Below, one piece after another: positions 16,731-24,003 of a stretch of 64,000 bases of DNA (the first letter of the stretch is position 1; every line of letters starts with the position of its first letter). The stretch comes from Deltaproteobacteria bacterium RBG_16_49_23 (lineage in GTDB: Bacteria; Desulfobacterota; BSN033; UBA1163): NCBI GenBank assembly GCA_001798855.1, contig MGQQ01000089.1:30808-94807 (forward strand). The letters are read 5' to 3'. The notes beneath the pieces are model-generated. The model worked only from the letters and a program-made list of their open reading frames with translations. It did no database searches and had not been told where the DNA came from. Both the position numbers and the translations under genes were made by a program.

Positions 16731-17624
16731 TTATTTCTTTCTTTTGGCATCAAAGGCGGCGATCTCATCTACGGTGGCAAGGATCGTCCTTGCATTATCA
16801 TAGACCGGGGTATCCACCATCTTCCCCAGATAGGAGACGGCGGCCGCGCCCTTTGCAATTCCCTCTTCCTCAAAGACCTTTACCACCCCTTTCGCCCATT
16901 CCACATCCTCCGGCGCCGGAGTGTAGATTCGATGGGCCGGCTCGATCTGGCTGGGATGAATGAGCATTCTTCCCTCATATCCCAACTGCCGGCCGAAGCG
17001 GGTGTTCTTCTCAAAGGCTTCCGTATCTTTAAAGGCTACGAAGGGACAGTCAATGGCAATGCAACCCGCTGCCCTGGCAGCGACAGCGTTATGAGCCCGT
17101 GCATAGAATTGCTCGTCCCCCTCGGTGGTGAGTTTCACCCTCATGTCTTTCGTATAATCCACGGCGCCAAAGATAAGGGAGCTGACCCGCTTGCTCGCAG
17201 TGGCTGATGGATAGGCATTGATAACGCCTTTGGCTGTTTCAATAAGAAGCTGAATCGCAATGCTTCCAACCTTCAACCCTCTTCTTCGCTCTAATTCCTC
17301 CAGTTTCCAGTCGAGACGCTGGACATGATCCGCACCACCCGTCTTGGCCAGACAGACCCCAGAAAGCCCCTCATAGACGATGGCCTCCAGGTCATCGTTC
17401 GTCATCAAGGTCTCCCAGTTATTGATCCTTACATAGATTGTGGACCCTCCCGATCCGGCGAATTTCAGGTTCTCCCGGACCATCTCGCGAGCCCTTGCCT
17501 TCTCGGCCGGCGGGACAGAGTCTTCCAGGTCGAGCGTGATAATATCGGCCGGTGTCTCAGGGGCCTTCGAAACCATTTTCTCATTGTTTCCCGGAATGTA
17601 AAACACAGATCGCATGACAGTCAT
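16731..17624 (-). CDS. CitE-like HpcH/HpaI-family lyase (malyl-CoA or citramalyl-CoA lyase candidate)
   Basis: 297 residues from the ATG at 17624 (AGGAGG eight bases upstream). The TIM barrel of the citrate lyase beta/malyl-CoA lyase family is shown by MRSVFYIPGNNEKM, TLDLEDSVPPAEK (about 31-43), IYVRINN with the CoA/carboxylate arginine, LLIETAKGV with the Mg-binding glutamate (about 128), FGAVDYTKDM with the second Mg ligand, and MLIHPSQIEPAHR near the end. No CitD/CitF genes are near, so citrate lyase is unlikely. With the CoA ligase pair next door, cleavage or formation of malyl-CoA (glyoxylate plus acetyl-CoA) is the best fit; citramalyl-CoA (pyruvate plus acetyl-CoA) is the alternative. 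Confidence 0.85.
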   Translation of the reverse strand: MTVMRSVFYIPGNNEKMVSKAPETPADIITLDLEDSVPPAEKARAREMVRENLKFAGSGGSTIYVRINNWETLMTNDDLEAIVYEGLSGVCLAKTGGADHVQRLDWKLEELERRRGLKVGSIAIQLLIETAKGVINAYPSATASKRVSSLIFGAVDYTKDMRVKLTTEGDEQFYARAHNAVAARAAGCIAIDCPFVAFKDTEAFEKNTRFGRQLGYEGRMLIHPSQIEPAHRIYTPAPEDVEWAKGVVKVFEEEGIAKGAAAVSYLGKMVDTPVYDNARTILATVDEIAAFDAKRKK

Positions 17625-17758
17625 AACCACACCTCCTCTTTAATTTTGGCTATTCTATAGAATTCGAATCCAAACTCGAAGTAGCCAATCGTGAGGCGTA
17701 AAGGGTTAGGGGTAAGGTGTAAACCCCTTCCGCCTAACGACTCCCGCCTTACGTCATT

Positions 17759-18655
17759 TCAGCTTTTCAGCAATTTTTTGAGGGTTGGGGCGATTTCATC
17801 GGGCCGGTCGACCACATGGACTCCGGCCTCCTTCAGGGATTTGATTTTGTCTTTGGCCGACCCCTTCCCTCTTTCGATGATGCTGCTCGCATGGGAGAAC
17901 CGCATTCCCTCCGGGGCCCAGGCGCCAGCGACATAGACCACAAGGGGCTTTGTGAATTTCTTCGTCCTTACCGCCTCGGCTGCCTCCTCTTCGTAGGGAC
18001 CTCCGATTTCCCCGAAGACGGCAACAGCCTTTGTATCCGGATCAGCTTCAAAAAGAGGCAGGAGGTCGCCCATGGACTGCCCCAGAACCGGCTCTGTTCC
18101 GATATGGACAACCGTGGTCACACCAAGGCCGGCCTGCTGAATGGCCCACGGCACCGTGCCGGACTGCCCGCCACTTCTCGAAATGACGCCTATGGGGCCT
18201 GGCACGAAGACCTTCTTTGCAAACTCCGGCGTCCCTCCGAGCCAGCCCGCGGCTGCAATTCCGGGGCTGATAATGCCAATCGATCCTGGCCCTAACAACC
18301 GTGCGCCCTTCTGTTTCCCATAGGCCATCATCTCAAGGATGTCATAAAGAGGAACGCGTTCCACAGGCATGACAATGAACTTAATGCCGGAATCCAGCGC
18401 TTCGAGAACCGCATCCCTCAGACCCGGACCGGGAACAAAGGTCACGCTTGCATCAATTGGACCTTTCGCCCGAACGGCCTCTTCAACCGTGTTAAAGACA
18501 GGGATTCCCGTTACTTCTTCTCCCCCTCTTCCAGGTGTCACTCCTGCCACCACCTTCGTCCCGTAACCTTTCATAAAGGCGGCCCGCACTGAGCCTTCCC
18601 TTCCGGTAATCCCCTGAACTAAAATCGTCGTATTCTTTTCAAGTAGAATCGCCAT
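17759..18655 (-). CDS. SucD-like CoA-binding subunit of an acid-CoA ligase (malate-CoA ligase candidate)
   Basis: 298 residues from the ATG at 18655 (AGGAGG nine bases upstream; the open frame above it runs into a tandem repeat). The CoA-binding Rossmann motif is [10 protein letters not shown] (13-22). The ligase domain has [14 protein letters not shown] (153-166) and the phosphohistidine H255 in [20 protein letters not shown], matching the GHAGA motif of succinyl-CoA synthetase alpha. The beta partner is at 19587-20846, separated by a ferredoxin gene. Neither subunit is a close match to housekeeping SucCD, and the CitE-like lyase follows directly, so malate-CoA ligase (MtkAB-like) is the favoured role. 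Direction of reaction in the cell is unknown. Confidence 0.85.
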   Translation of the reverse strand: MAILLEKNTTILVQGITGREGSVRAAFMKGYGTKVVAGVTPGRGGEEVTGIPVFNTVEEAVRAKGPIDASVTFVPGPGLRDAVLEALDSGIKFIVMPVERVPLYDILEMMAYGKQKGARLLGPGSIGIISPGIAAAGWLGGTPEFAKKVFVPGPIGVISRSGGQSGTVPWAIQQAGLGVTTVVHIGTEPVLGQSMGDLLPLFEADPDTKAVAVFGEIGGPYEEEAAEAVRTKKFTKPLVVYVAGAWAPEGMRFSHASSIIERGKGSAKDKIKSLKEAGVHVVDRPDEIAPTLKKLLKS

Positions 18656-18690
18656 CTCCCATATCCTCCTAATATCCCCCCTCACCCTCT

Positions 18691-18854
18691 CCCTCTCCCC
18701 CAAGGGAGAGGGGTTTAAGAGGTTTCCCTCTCCCCCAAGGGAGAGGGGTTTAAGGGGTTTCCCTCTCCCCCAAAGGAGAGGGGTTTAAGGGGTTTCCCTC
18801 TCCCCCAAAGGAGAGGGGTTTAAAGGGTTCCCCTCTCCCCGCTGGGGAGAGGGG
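18691..18854. repeat. Tandem array of 35-base hairpin units
   Basis: Four units of exactly 35 bases (18691-18725, 18726-18760, 18761-18795, 18796-18830) plus a partial fifth to 18854. Each starts CCCTCTCCCCCAA, turns into GGGAGAGGGG and ends TTTAAGGGGTTT; units differ by one or two bases. Each unit is a hairpin. It lies in the 467-base gap upstream of the SucD-like gene, just beyond its ribosome site. Confidence 0.9.
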
Positions 18855-18930
18855 AAAGGTGAAGGAAAATTTTAAATATTTTTGTTAAGATCCCAAATTT
18901 TTCATTTTTCAATTTGAAATTTGAAATCTG

Positions 18931-19118
18931 AAATTTGGTATCACTTTAGCTGTTTGAAAATTTCCTTGCAAAATCCCTCCCGACCTCCCTTTGCCAAGGG
19001 AGGAGATAAGGGTTTCCCCCTTTGGAAAAGGGGGATTAAGGGGGATTTTATGATGATTCTTTTGACCAATTGACTCATGAAACTCTTCTTTTCATAAGGC
19101 TAAAGTGATACGAAATTT
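18931..19118. repeat. Nested palindromic element, GTATCA/CCTCCCTTTG family, copy 2
   Basis: The best-preserved copy: AAATTTGGTATCACTTTAGC (18931-18950) and its inverted partner at 19099-19118 match at 19 of 20 positions. Inside are CCTCCCTTTGCCAAGGGAGG and CCCCCTTTGGAAAAGGGGG hairpins. It ends only a few bases before the stop codon of the ferredoxin gene at 19123. Confidence 0.8.
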
Positions 19119-19122
19119 GAAA

Positions 19123-19407
19123 TTATAATACTCCATGTTTCCTTTTATATTCTTCCAACCCGGGAATCGGGGCTTCAATCGTAATCGCTTTGTTCCCCCT
19201 GAACCAGCATTCATACTCGCAGGCTAAACACTCTGTCCCAATACGCTGGGCGAATTCGGCGTCTCCTCCCAGGGCGGGCTTCCCATCCTTCAACACCAAA
19301 ATACCCCGGTCAAAAAGTTTGCATCCGGCAACGCAGGCGTGGGTCGTGCAGCCGGCGCATTTGCTCTCGTCGATAACCACCTTGATTGTCCTCTCTTCAA
19401 AATGCAT
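19123..19407 (-). CDS. Small FixX-like ferredoxin
   Basis: 94 residues. Cysteines form two groups: C17, C20, C25, C29 (KCAGCTTHACVAGCK) and C60, C63, C67 (ECLACEYECW). Seven cysteines suggest one complete 4Fe-4S cluster and perhaps an incomplete second one; spacing is not the classic CxxCxxCxxxCP. The C-terminal layout resembles FixX-type ferredoxins that serve electron-transferring flavoprotein:quinone oxidoreductases. It lies between the two CoA-ligase subunit genes and shares their direction, an odd place for a ferredoxin. It may be the electron acceptor for the GlcDEF-type enzyme further down the block. Upstream AAGGAGGAAGG ribosome site. Confidence 0.8.
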   Translation of the reverse strand: MHFEERTIKVVIDESKCAGCTTHACVAGCKLFDRGILVLKDGKPALGGDAEFAQRIGTECLACEYECWFRGNKAITIEAPIPGLEEYKRKHGVL

Positions 19408-19436
19408 AAACCTTCCTCCTTAATGATCTAAGAGTT

Positions 19437-19560
19437 GTCATTCACGCCCCGTATCAGGTACGGGGTAAACTCCAGCGGGAATCCAGACCTCGTCTCTGCG
19501 AAAGCAGGGATCTTTCTTCGAAAAGACTGGATTCCGGATCAAGTCCGGAATGGCAAGATT
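19437..19560. repeat. Nested palindromic element, TGTCATTCC family, copy 2
   Basis: TGTCATTCACGCCCCGTATC starts the left arm and GGATCAAGTCCGGAATGGCA ends the right arm (about 19542-19553), with GCGGGAATCCAG and CTGGATTCC between. The CCCCGTATCAGGTACGGGG hairpin is shared with the copy at 21703-21833. Confidence 0.65.
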
Positions 19561-19586
19561 TGTAAAATCATTTCTGAGACAGTAGT

Positions 19587-20846
19587 TTAGCCCTTTATCT
19601 CTCTTTTCTTCCGATATTCATCGATGAGGGCTCTCATGCGTTTTGCAAGAAACTCCGTCTCGTAGACTTTCTCGCTTCCATAGATTTCGATCGGGTTCTG
19701 ACCCAGCAAGTCCGTTGTCCCCTCCTTCAGAATCTCCATGGATTCCTTTTCCTTATTCCCGCAGAGTAGAATCACACTGGGAAATCCGGGTCTCTTGGGG
19801 AGCTCCTCCCTCAGGGCCTTCACGACCCCATGAGCATGGTGCCACTGTTCCTGGTTTGCGACAATAAAGCCGCCGAGCATATATCCTTCAATATCCGGCT
19901 GGGAAAGAATCACCTTCGCAGCCCGGTAAACTTTCGCGGCCGTTGGATTGCCGCTCGTATCGGCATAGTTGGCGATTTTCAAACCCTGCCGGTTCAAGGC
20001 ATCCACTCCGAGAATGGCGCCTCCTCCCCCGATTCCATGGTAACCCACATAACCCGGTCCCTTTTTATCCGGCGCCATCTGGGCGATGTAACAGGTTCCC
20101 CGGAGATCGCCTTCCTCAATCCACCATGCAATCCGGTCGAACTCGGTGGGAGGCGTGGGGGCTTCGCGAGCGACGTCGATGCCCAGCTCGGGGTGGCGAA
20201 ATACGGAAGAGTCATCAATGGAGATTCGGCAATCCGCAGCAAGTATCTTCCCGGCCTTCGTCAACACAAGAGGGTTGATCTCTGCCGTCCGGCAATTGTA
20301 TCCCTTAAATGTCTGGTACAAACCCATGATGGCTTGGGCAATGGAAGGAAGCACCCGGGTAGGAACCTTCAATGCCACACAAAGGTTGAGAGCATCATAT
20401 AGACGAAAGCCGCGGAGAACGTCCACGGTCACCCGGGCAATCTTTTCCGAATCCACCGATTCGATGTCCATTCCCCCTTCCGTGCTGAACATCACCACCG
20501 GGGCTCTCGCCTCTTTTGAAGCATCGATGATGACGCCGACGTAGTATTCCTTTTCAATATCTAACTTCTCCTCCACCAGTACCTTTTCTACCTTCAGATT
20601 CTTGATTTCCATCCCCAGGAGCTGGTTTGCAGTGATCTCTGCATCGAGAGGATGTTCAGCAAACTTAATCCCTCCTGCCTTTCCACGGCCCCCGGCCCAA
20701 ACCTGCGATTTGATCACCACGGGTTTCCCTATCTTCTCAGCAATCTTCTTCGCCTCCTGGGGAGTGGCGGCCACTTCCCCCTGCGGGACCGGCACCTTCG
20801 CCGCCTTGAGCAGCTGTTTCCCCTGATATTCATACAATCGAGCCAT
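19587..20846 (-). CDS. SucC-like ATP-grasp subunit of an acid-CoA ligase (malate-CoA ligase candidate)
   Basis: 419 residues. The N-terminal ATP-grasp domain starts MARLYEYQGKQLLKAAKVPV, with the nucleotide-binding SQVWAGGRGKAGGIKFA (about 47-63), VLVEEKLDIEKEYYVG, and the Mg/ATP loop RTAEINPLVLT. The C-terminal CoA-ligase domain has GGGGAILGVDALN and YADTSGNPTAAKVYRAAKVI. It is some 25-30 residues longer than E. coli SucC, mainly around EFDRIAWWIEEGDLRGTCY. It is the first gene of the long minus-strand block and has its own promoter at 20896-20924 and ribosome site GGGAGGT. It pairs with the SucD-like subunit at 17759-18655; malate is the favoured acid because of the adjoining lyase. Confidence 0.87.
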   Translation of the reverse strand: MARLYEYQGKQLLKAAKVPVPQGEVAATPQEAKKIAEKIGKPVVIKSQVWAGGRGKAGGIKFAEHPLDAEITANQLLGMEIKNLKVEKVLVEEKLDIEKEYYVGVIIDASKEARAPVVMFSTEGGMDIESVDSEKIARVTVDVLRGFRLYDALNLCVALKVPTRVLPSIAQAIMGLYQTFKGYNCRTAEINPLVLTKAGKILAADCRISIDDSSVFRHPELGIDVAREAPTPPTEFDRIAWWIEEGDLRGTCYIAQMAPDKKGPGYVGYHGIGGGGAILGVDALNRQGLKIANYADTSGNPTAAKVYRAAKVILSQPDIEGYMLGGFIVANQEQWHHAHGVVKALREELPKRPGFPSVILLCGNKEKESMEILKEGTTDLLGQNPIEIYGSEKVYETEFLAKRMRALIDEYRKKREIKG

Positions 20847-20895
20847 AACGACCTCCCAATCTCTTCTTCAGCCTTTGGGGATTAAAATTTTTTCT

Positions 20896-20924
20896 CTTAT
20901 AACAAATGGCAAACGCCTTGTCAA
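20896..20924 (-). promoter_or_regulatory. Promoter of the 18-kb minus-strand block
   Basis: Reading on the minus strand: TTGACA (20919-20924), a 17-base spacer, then TATAAG (20896-20901), about 50 bases before the start codon of the SucC-like gene. This is a near-consensus sigma-70 promoter and the only strong one seen upstream of the block. Confidence 0.75.
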
Positions 20925-20935
20925 TAAAATTAAAA

Positions 20936-20946
20936 TGGTAAGACCA
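20936..20946. promoter_or_regulatory. Candidate FadR/GntR operator TGGTAAGACCA
   Basis: TGGT-AAG-ACCA is a perfect inverted repeat of the TGGTnnnACCA type used by PdhR/LldR/GlcC-like members of the FadR subfamily. It is centred about 52 bases upstream of the predicted transcription start of the block. The ten bases GGTAAGACCA are repeated exactly at 28131-28140 beside the promoter of the FadR-type regulator gene. Confidence 0.6.
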
Positions 20947-21099
20947 ATAGACCAACCCGCTCTTGATAGTGATAGAGTCAATGGGTTGGGGAGTCCCCTT
21001 TTGAAAATGGGAGCGGGACAGGTTTGAAAGGGTTCCACTCTTTGCCAAAGGGAGGAGCGCCCCAGAGAATCTTGAGGAACCAAATAGAACTCTTCGTTT

Positions 21100-21489
21100 G
21101 TATCACATTAGTTTTTTAAAAAAGAAGTCTGATCAAGATATCGAAAAATCCCGAATCCCCCTCAAACCCCCTTTTTCAAACTGATCCTTACCCATAAATA
21201 GGGGCGCTGGACACAAGGGGCACTCCGATAGATTCCCCATCCCCCTCCTGACCTCCCCCTTGAAGGGGGAGGACCATAACGATTACCCTCCTCTTCAGGG
21301 GGAGGGTCGGGGTGGGGGTGGGGTATGCCAAAGCCTCAATTGCACCAGTCGTACGTTCCATACTTGTGTCCAGCCCCCCAACTTATGGGACACGGTCAGT
21401 TTTTCAAAGGGGAAGTCTTTCTCCTCCCTTTAGCAAAGGGAGGTGGGGAGGGATTTTATGAAGCCTTTTTCAAAGAGCTAAAGTGTTAT
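21100..21489. repeat. Composite repeat: GTATCA-type nested element interrupted by MITE-like copy 1
   Basis: GTATCACATTAG (21100-21111) and GCTAAAGTGTTA (21478-21489) are the outer arms of the GTATCA family. Inside lies a 246-base element (21167-21412) whose ends are inverted repeats of about 40 bases: left CCCCCTTTTTCAAACTGA followed by GCTGGACACAAG, right the complement of the same words ending TCAGTTTTTCAAAGGGG. Other copies of the inner element are at 37824-38112 and 40867-41097 (inverted). This accounts for much of the 1.17-kb gap 20847-22015, where I find no convincing gene. Confidence 0.8.
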
Positions 21490-21523
21490 TCCTTTTTCAT
21501 GTTCCCCTATTTAAATTTTCATC

Positions 21524-21552
21524 TTGACAAAGATTAATTACGATGTTATGGA
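21524..21552 (+). promoter_or_regulatory. Candidate promoter upstream of the TRAP transporter genes
   Basis: TTGACA (21524-21529), 17-base spacer, TATGGA (21547-21552). The -35 region is CATCTTGACAAA, shared with the promoters at 28100 and 47682. It is about 460 bases upstream of dctP, so the leader would be long and would include the repeat at 21703-21833. A weak match to the candidate operator (TGGTCTGTCCA) lies at 21594-21604. Confidence 0.5.
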
Positions 21553-21702
21553 GTTTTGCAGAATTATTACAAATTTTCTTAAGAAGAAGTTAATGGTCTG
21601 TCCAGTTTTCAGCCCCGCACACTTTATACCGACCCTTTCACGGATTCAGCCTCTGAATGTGTGCTTAACATTTTTATGGGAACCTCTACTAATTATCAAT
21701 TT

Positions 21703-21833
21703 GTCACTCCCGCCCCGTATCAAGCGCGGGGTAAACTCCGGCGGGAGTCCAGTGATGTCAAGAGCTCCTGGATTCCTGCTTTCACAGGCCTGCCCGCCAA
21801 AGGGCGGTTCGGCCCGCAGGCAGGAATGACATT
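21703..21833. repeat. Nested palindromic element, TGTCATTCC family, copy 3
   Basis: TGTCACTCCCGCCCCGTATC opens and CAGGCAGGAATGACA closes the element. Inside are CCCCGTATCAAGCGCGGGG, CTGGATTCCTG and a CCTGCCCGCC..GGGCGG hairpin joined to GGCAGG words. The part near 21787-21825 carries the same CCTGCC/GGCAGG module as 1794-1827. Confidence 0.65.
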
Positions 21834-22015
21834 TTTAGATGTAACCTAATATACATAATGAGCCGGGCTTTGATGTGAATGTATTTAATGTAATAAGGAA
21901 AGGAGGTGATTTCTTAATTCAATCGGGAAGCTTTCCAGTCTTTAAAGCCAGGGAGATCAGACTTTTAAAAAAGAGAGTTTATTAACCTAAGTCTATTATT
22001 AAGGAGGAGGAAGGA

Positions 22016-23203
22016 ATGATGAAAAAAGTGAAAGAGAATAAGACAAAAGAAGAAAAAGTTTCACGACGCAATTTTTTGAAAACTGCAGCCGTGACGGCAG
22101 GAGCAGCGGCCACAATGGGCTTTCCAACGATCGTCAAAGCGCAGGGACCGATTTCGATGCGCTGGCAGTCCACCTGGCCGACCAAGGACATTTTCCACGA
22201 ATTCGCCCTCGACTTCGCCAAGAAGGTGAATGACATGACCGGCGGGGACCTCAAAATCGAGGTGCTGCCGGCGGGCGCCGTGGTGCCGGCCTTCGGCCTG
22301 CTCGACGCGGTGTCCAAGGGCACGCTTGACGGCGGCCACGGCGTGGTGGTCTACCACTACGGCAAACAGAATGCCCTGGCGCTCTTTGGGTCTGGCCCTG
22401 GCTATGGCATGGACGCCAACATGCTTCTCGCCTGGTATAAATACGGCGGTGGGAGGGAGCTGCATGCGAAGCTCTATGCGTCCATCGGCGCGAACGTGGT
22501 ATCGTTCCTTTACGGACCGATGGCGACTCAGCCCTTCGGCTGGTTTAAGAAGCCGATCAGCAAGCTGGAGGACCTCAAGGGCCAGAAGTTCCGGACCGTG
22601 GGGCTTTCCGTTGATCTATACACGGCGATGGGCTTGGCGGTGAACGCATTGCCCGGCGGCGAGATCGTCCCGGCGCTGGATCGCGGCCTGCTTGACGGAG
22701 CGGAATTTAACAACGCCTCCTCCGACCGCCTCCTCGGCTTCGCCGACGTGTCGAAGGTGTGCATGCTGCAGAGCTTCCACCAGAACGCCGAGCAGTTCGA
22801 GATTCTGTTCAACAAGGACAAATATAATGCGCTGCCAGAAAAGATGAAAGCAATCATTTATTACGCCGTGGAAGCGGCCTCTGCAGACATGTGGTGGAAG
22901 TCTATCGATCGTTACTCAAAGGACTACATCGGGCTGCAGACCGTGGACAAGGTAAAGTTCTACAAGACCCCGGATGCGATCCTCATGAAGCAGCTCGAAC
23001 TCTTCGACCAGATCGTGGCAAAAAAGTCGGCGGAGAACCCCCTGTTCAAAGAGATCATCGAATCGCAGATAGCATTCGCCAAGCGGGCGGTGGCATGGGA
23101 CATGGATACCAATGTCGGCCGTCGCATGGCTTATAACTATTACTTTGGACCCAAAAAGGCTCCAGCAAAGGCTCCAGAGAAAGCTCCAGCGAAGAAAGGC
23201 TAA
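22016..23203 (+). CDS. dctP: TRAP transporter substrate-binding protein DctP (TakP-like), Tat-exported
   Basis: 395 residues. A twin-arginine signal SRRNFLKTAAV (16-26) leads into an Ala-rich stretch ending VKAQ. The DctP fold follows: RWQSTWPTKDIFHEFALDFA, the carboxylate-binding arginine region GQKFRTVGLSVD (R193), and GEIVPALDRGLLDGAEFNN typical of the TakP branch that binds 2-oxo or 2-hydroxy monocarboxylates. A short AP/EK-rich tail (APAKAPEKAPAKK) is unusual. The ribosome site AAGGAGGAGG is strong; ATG at 22019 is an alternative start. GC content rises sharply within the gene after the signal region, suggesting recent acquisition with dctQ and dctM. Ligand: lactate, glycolate or a related acid is plausible from the oxidase genes downstream. 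Confidence 0.88.
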   Translation: MMKKVKENKTKEEKVSRRNFLKTAAVTAGAAATMGFPTIVKAQGPISMRWQSTWPTKDIFHEFALDFAKKVNDMTGGDLKIEVLPAGAVVPAFGLLDAVSKGTLDGGHGVVVYHYGKQNALALFGSGPGYGMDANMLLAWYKYGGGRELHAKLYASIGANVVSFLYGPMATQPFGWFKKPISKLEDLKGQKFRTVGLSVDLYTAMGLAVNALPGGEIVPALDRGLLDGAEFNNASSDRLLGFADVSKVCMLQSFHQNAEQFEILFNKDKYNALPEKMKAIIYYAVEAASADMWWKSIDRYSKDYIGLQTVDKVKFYKTPDAILMKQLELFDQIVAKKSAENPLFKEIIESQIAFAKRAVAWDMDTNVGRRMAYNYYFGPKKAPAKAPEKAPAKKG

Positions 23204-23224
23204 CCAAAGATATTTGAAATTTTC

Positions 23225-23360
23225 CTCCACCCCCTCCCTCTCCCTGCTGGGGAGAGGGGAAGGTCGGTTCGACTCGCAACCGAGGTGAGGGGGCATAAAA
23301 AGTTTCTCCCTATCATCGAGTAGCTACCCGGGGGCTCTTAGCGTTCGGGTAGCTAAATTT
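23225..23360. repeat. Repeat and hairpin between dctP and dctQ
   Basis: A CCCTCTCCCTGCTGGGGAGAGGGG hairpin type element (about 23233-23259, here given in part) is bounded by CCTCCACCCCCTC and GAGGTGAGGGGG. It is followed by the stem TAGCTACCCG (23321-23330)/CGGGTAGCTA (23346-23355). The native-looking repeat inside an otherwise GC-rich transporter operon shows the repeats were placed after the operon arrived, or that the operon was patched together here. Confidence 0.6.
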
Positions 23361-23376
23361 TTAAAAAGGTTCGAAT

Positions 23377-24003
23377 ATGCAGAAATTACTCCTTACCATT
23401 GACAAAATCAGCACGTTTGTGGGCCAGGCGTTCTCCTGGCTCATCGTGGGGCTCACCTTTCTGATCGCCTACGAGGTGTACGCCCGCTACGCCATGGACG
23501 CACCGCACCCCTGGGCCTTCGATATCATGCTCCAGATGTACGGGACCCTGTTCATGATGGCGGGCGCCTACACCCTCTCGAAGAACGGCATGGTCCGCGG
23601 CGATGTCCTCTACGGTTTCTTCCCGCAGCGTGTGCAGGCCGCCCTCGACCTGACGCTCTATATCCTCTTCTTCCTCCCCGGGGTGACCGCCCTCTGCTGG
23701 GCCGGCTACTACTATGCCGGCGACTCCTGGCGGATAACGGAGCATTCGAGCATCACCGCCGACGGCCCGCCGCTCTATCACTTCAAGACGATCATTCCGA
23801 TCGCCGGGGCGTTCATCCTCGTGCAGGGCTTCGTCGAGATATACCGCTGCATCCTGTGCCTGAAGGATGGGAAGTGGCCCTCGCGCATCCAGGACGTCGA
23901 GGAGGTCGACGTCGAGAAACTGAAGGCGACGGTGCACGTCACCGACGAGGATATCGCGAAGCTCGATGAGTATGTGACACACACGAAAGGGGGCAACAAG
24001 TGA
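23377..24003 (+). CDS. dctQ: TRAP transporter small permease DctQ
   Basis: 208 residues with four hydrophobic segments (about 13-35, 50-68, 84-105, 133-155), the DctQ pattern. EVYARYAMDAPHPWAFD and the central MAGAYTLSKNGMVRGDVLYGFF are family blocks. The long polar C terminus (about 50 residues, VEEVDVEKLKATVHVTDEDI) is more than usual. It overlaps dctM by four bases (GTGA). It bridges the two domains of the carrier in the membrane. Codon use is strongly G/C-ending, unlike genes outside 22.1-25.9 kb. Confidence 0.87.
   Translation: MQKLLLTIDKISTFVGQAFSWLIVGLTFLIAYEVYARYAMDAPHPWAFDIMLQMYGTLFMMAGAYTLSKNGMVRGDVLYGFFPQRVQAALDLTLYILFFLPGVTALCWAGYYYAGDSWRITEHSSITADGPPLYHFKTIIPIAGAFILVQGFVEIYRCILCLKDGKWPSRIQDVEEVDVEKLKATVHVTDEDIAKLDEYVTHTKGGNK

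Noticed and set aside
16731..17624. Citrate lyase beta subunit
   Set aside because: No acyl-carrier (CitD), alpha (CitF) or accessory genes are near, so the stand-alone CoA-ester lyase reading is preferred.
18691..18854. Possible CRISPR array
   Set aside because: The 35-base units follow one another with no unique spacers, and no cas gene is near. It is a plain tandem repeat of hairpins.
19587..20846. Housekeeping succinyl-CoA synthetase
   Set aside because: The pair is split by a ferredoxin gene and followed by a CitE-like lyase, and the beta chain is longer than SucC. A malate- or other acid-specific ligase is more likely, though succinate activity cannot be excluded.
21325..21537. Open frame of 70 codons on the plus strand
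   Set aside because: It translates the MITE-like element and the CCTCCCTTT repeat; no ribosome site and no protein-like composition.
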